NCBI GenBank assembly: GCA_036961295.1
Contig: JBALVX010000001.1
Span: forward strand, 992,001-1,056,000
DNA from: JAGPUQ01 sp036961295
GTDB taxonomy: Bacteria; Pseudomonadota; Gammaproteobacteria; Pseudomonadales; Porticoccaceae
Reading direction: 5' to 3'
Length of the DNA stretch: 64,000 nt
Positions 63,564 through 64,000 of the stretch are shown piece after piece; the stretch's first letter is position 1; every line of letters starts with the position of its first letter. A program made the translations under genes and the position numbers. The notes beneath the pieces are model-generated. The model was not told the DNA's origin and did no database searches. It saw nothing but the letters and a program-made list of their open reading frames with translations.

Positions 63564-64000
63564 ATGAAACACTCTTTAGCTCCTCGCCTCGGCGGGCTAA
63601 TTATTTGCGCAACGTCGCTGGGCTTTGCCAACATCGCCTCCGCGGCGGACTGGTTAACCCTACAGGGCACTGAGCCTGCTGGTGCCGCCAACCCCGTCAA
63701 CCTCTGGGGCTTCGTACAAGCTCAGTATCAGCACGATACCAGTGACGCCAATGCTGCCAATGGATACGTACCTCCGAAATTAATTGGCCCCGACCTGGAC
63801 AGTCAATCTCAGTTCAACGTCAATCGCGCTCGACTCGGTGCTCGCGGTGTCGCCATGCCCCTGGATAGCCAGATCAACTACTTTCTGCTGGCTGAATTCG
63901 GCAACAATGGCATTACCGATCCGGAAAGTTCTTCCGCCAAGCTCACCGATGCCAGTATCACCTTTAACCATGTAAAAGGTGCGCGGGTCAGAGTCGGGAT
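63564..64000 (+). CDS. Porin, N-terminal part (runs off the window)
   Basis: 145 complete codons and no stop before the window ends, so it is partial at the 3' end. The protein starts with a signal peptide (about 1-27, cleavage near SAA-DW) and continues VNLWGFVQAQYQHD, then FNVNRARLGARG and INYFLLAEFGNNG, typical of the phosphate-selective porin O/P type beta-barrel. GGAGAGGG lies 8 bp before the ATG. Substrate unknown. Confidence 0.8.
   Translation, partial: MKHSLAPRLGGLIICATSLGFANIASAADWLTLQGTEPAGAANPVNLWGFVQAQYQHDTSDANAANGYVPPKLIGPDLDSQSQFNVNRARLGARGVAMPLDSQINYFLLAEFGNNGITDPESSSAKLTDASITFNHVKGARVRVG

Overview
The window is a chromosomal segment, about half G+C, from a gammaproteobacterium. 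The run tRNA-Leu, tig, clpP, clpX, lon, hupB, ppiD and the nearby mltD, methyltransferase, rnhA, dnaQ, nhaB, fimL set match the gene content and order I recall around PA1800-PA1822 of Pseudomonas aeruginosa. metH, nfuA and cysI-DUF934 lie close together in both. The many marine-type accessory genes suggest a marine relative such as a Cellvibrionales-type bacterium, but that placement is inference. No rRNA, CRISPR array, insertion sequence or prophage was seen.

Layout. 1-1052: the end of an aerobic cytochrome c oxidase operon (subunits III and IV). 1187-6157: a two-helix membrane protein, a minus-strand operon rmuC, AEC transporter, DUF2489, and murI. 6244-14347: a nine-gene minus-strand chemotaxis operon, cheY-cheA-parA-STAS-cheR-cheD-cheB-(CheZ-like)-cheW, with overlapping genes in its middle and a very good CRP/Vfr-type site upstream. 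14838-21361: an AddB/AddA-like nuclease and helicase pair overlapping by 4 bp. 21494-31423: aroF-type DAHP synthase, two tandem paralogous TetR regulators, nfuA, metH, a 42-residue membrane protein too short for usual ORF lists, and cysI with its DUF934 partner. 31431-32971: a PA2778-like cysteine peptidase lipoprotein and a PA2779-like small membrane protein. 33189-43290: a Kef-type antiporter, sohB, fimL, nhaB, dnaQ, rnhA, a methyltransferase and mltD. 43380-52514: the ATP-dependent protease and chaperone block plus tRNA-Leu(UAG). 52807-56299: a phosphomannose-isomerase-like protein, an Ala-rich repeat lipoprotein with a palindromic operator at its promoter, and a phytanoyl-CoA dioxygenase-like protein. 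56391-61242: fadBA and a zinc alcohol dehydrogenase. 61387-64000: a visibly eroding cluster with an MBL-fold protein that lacks the usual metal motif, a 5'-truncated solute-binding protein, a frameshifted DsrE-like gene and the start of a porin.

How the parts fit. Chemotaxis, the FimL pilus/cAMP factor and a CRP-type site upstream of cheY point to motility tied to cAMP. Methionine and sulfur metabolism (metH, cysI) and Fe-S repair (nfuA) are clustered. Protein quality control forms one block, with a heat-shock-like promoter before lon and a strong sigma-70-like promoter before hupB.

The most unusual feature at the scale of the whole window is the density of short tandem repeats (units of 6-30 bp). 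They lie in intergenic spacers and, in frame, inside at least nine unrelated coding genes. No single undescribed system stands out with certainty. The best candidates for follow-up are the CRP-linked che operon with ParA and STAS proteins, the operator-controlled repeat lipoprotein, the PA2778/PA2779 pair and the decaying MBL/SBP/DsrE/porin locus.
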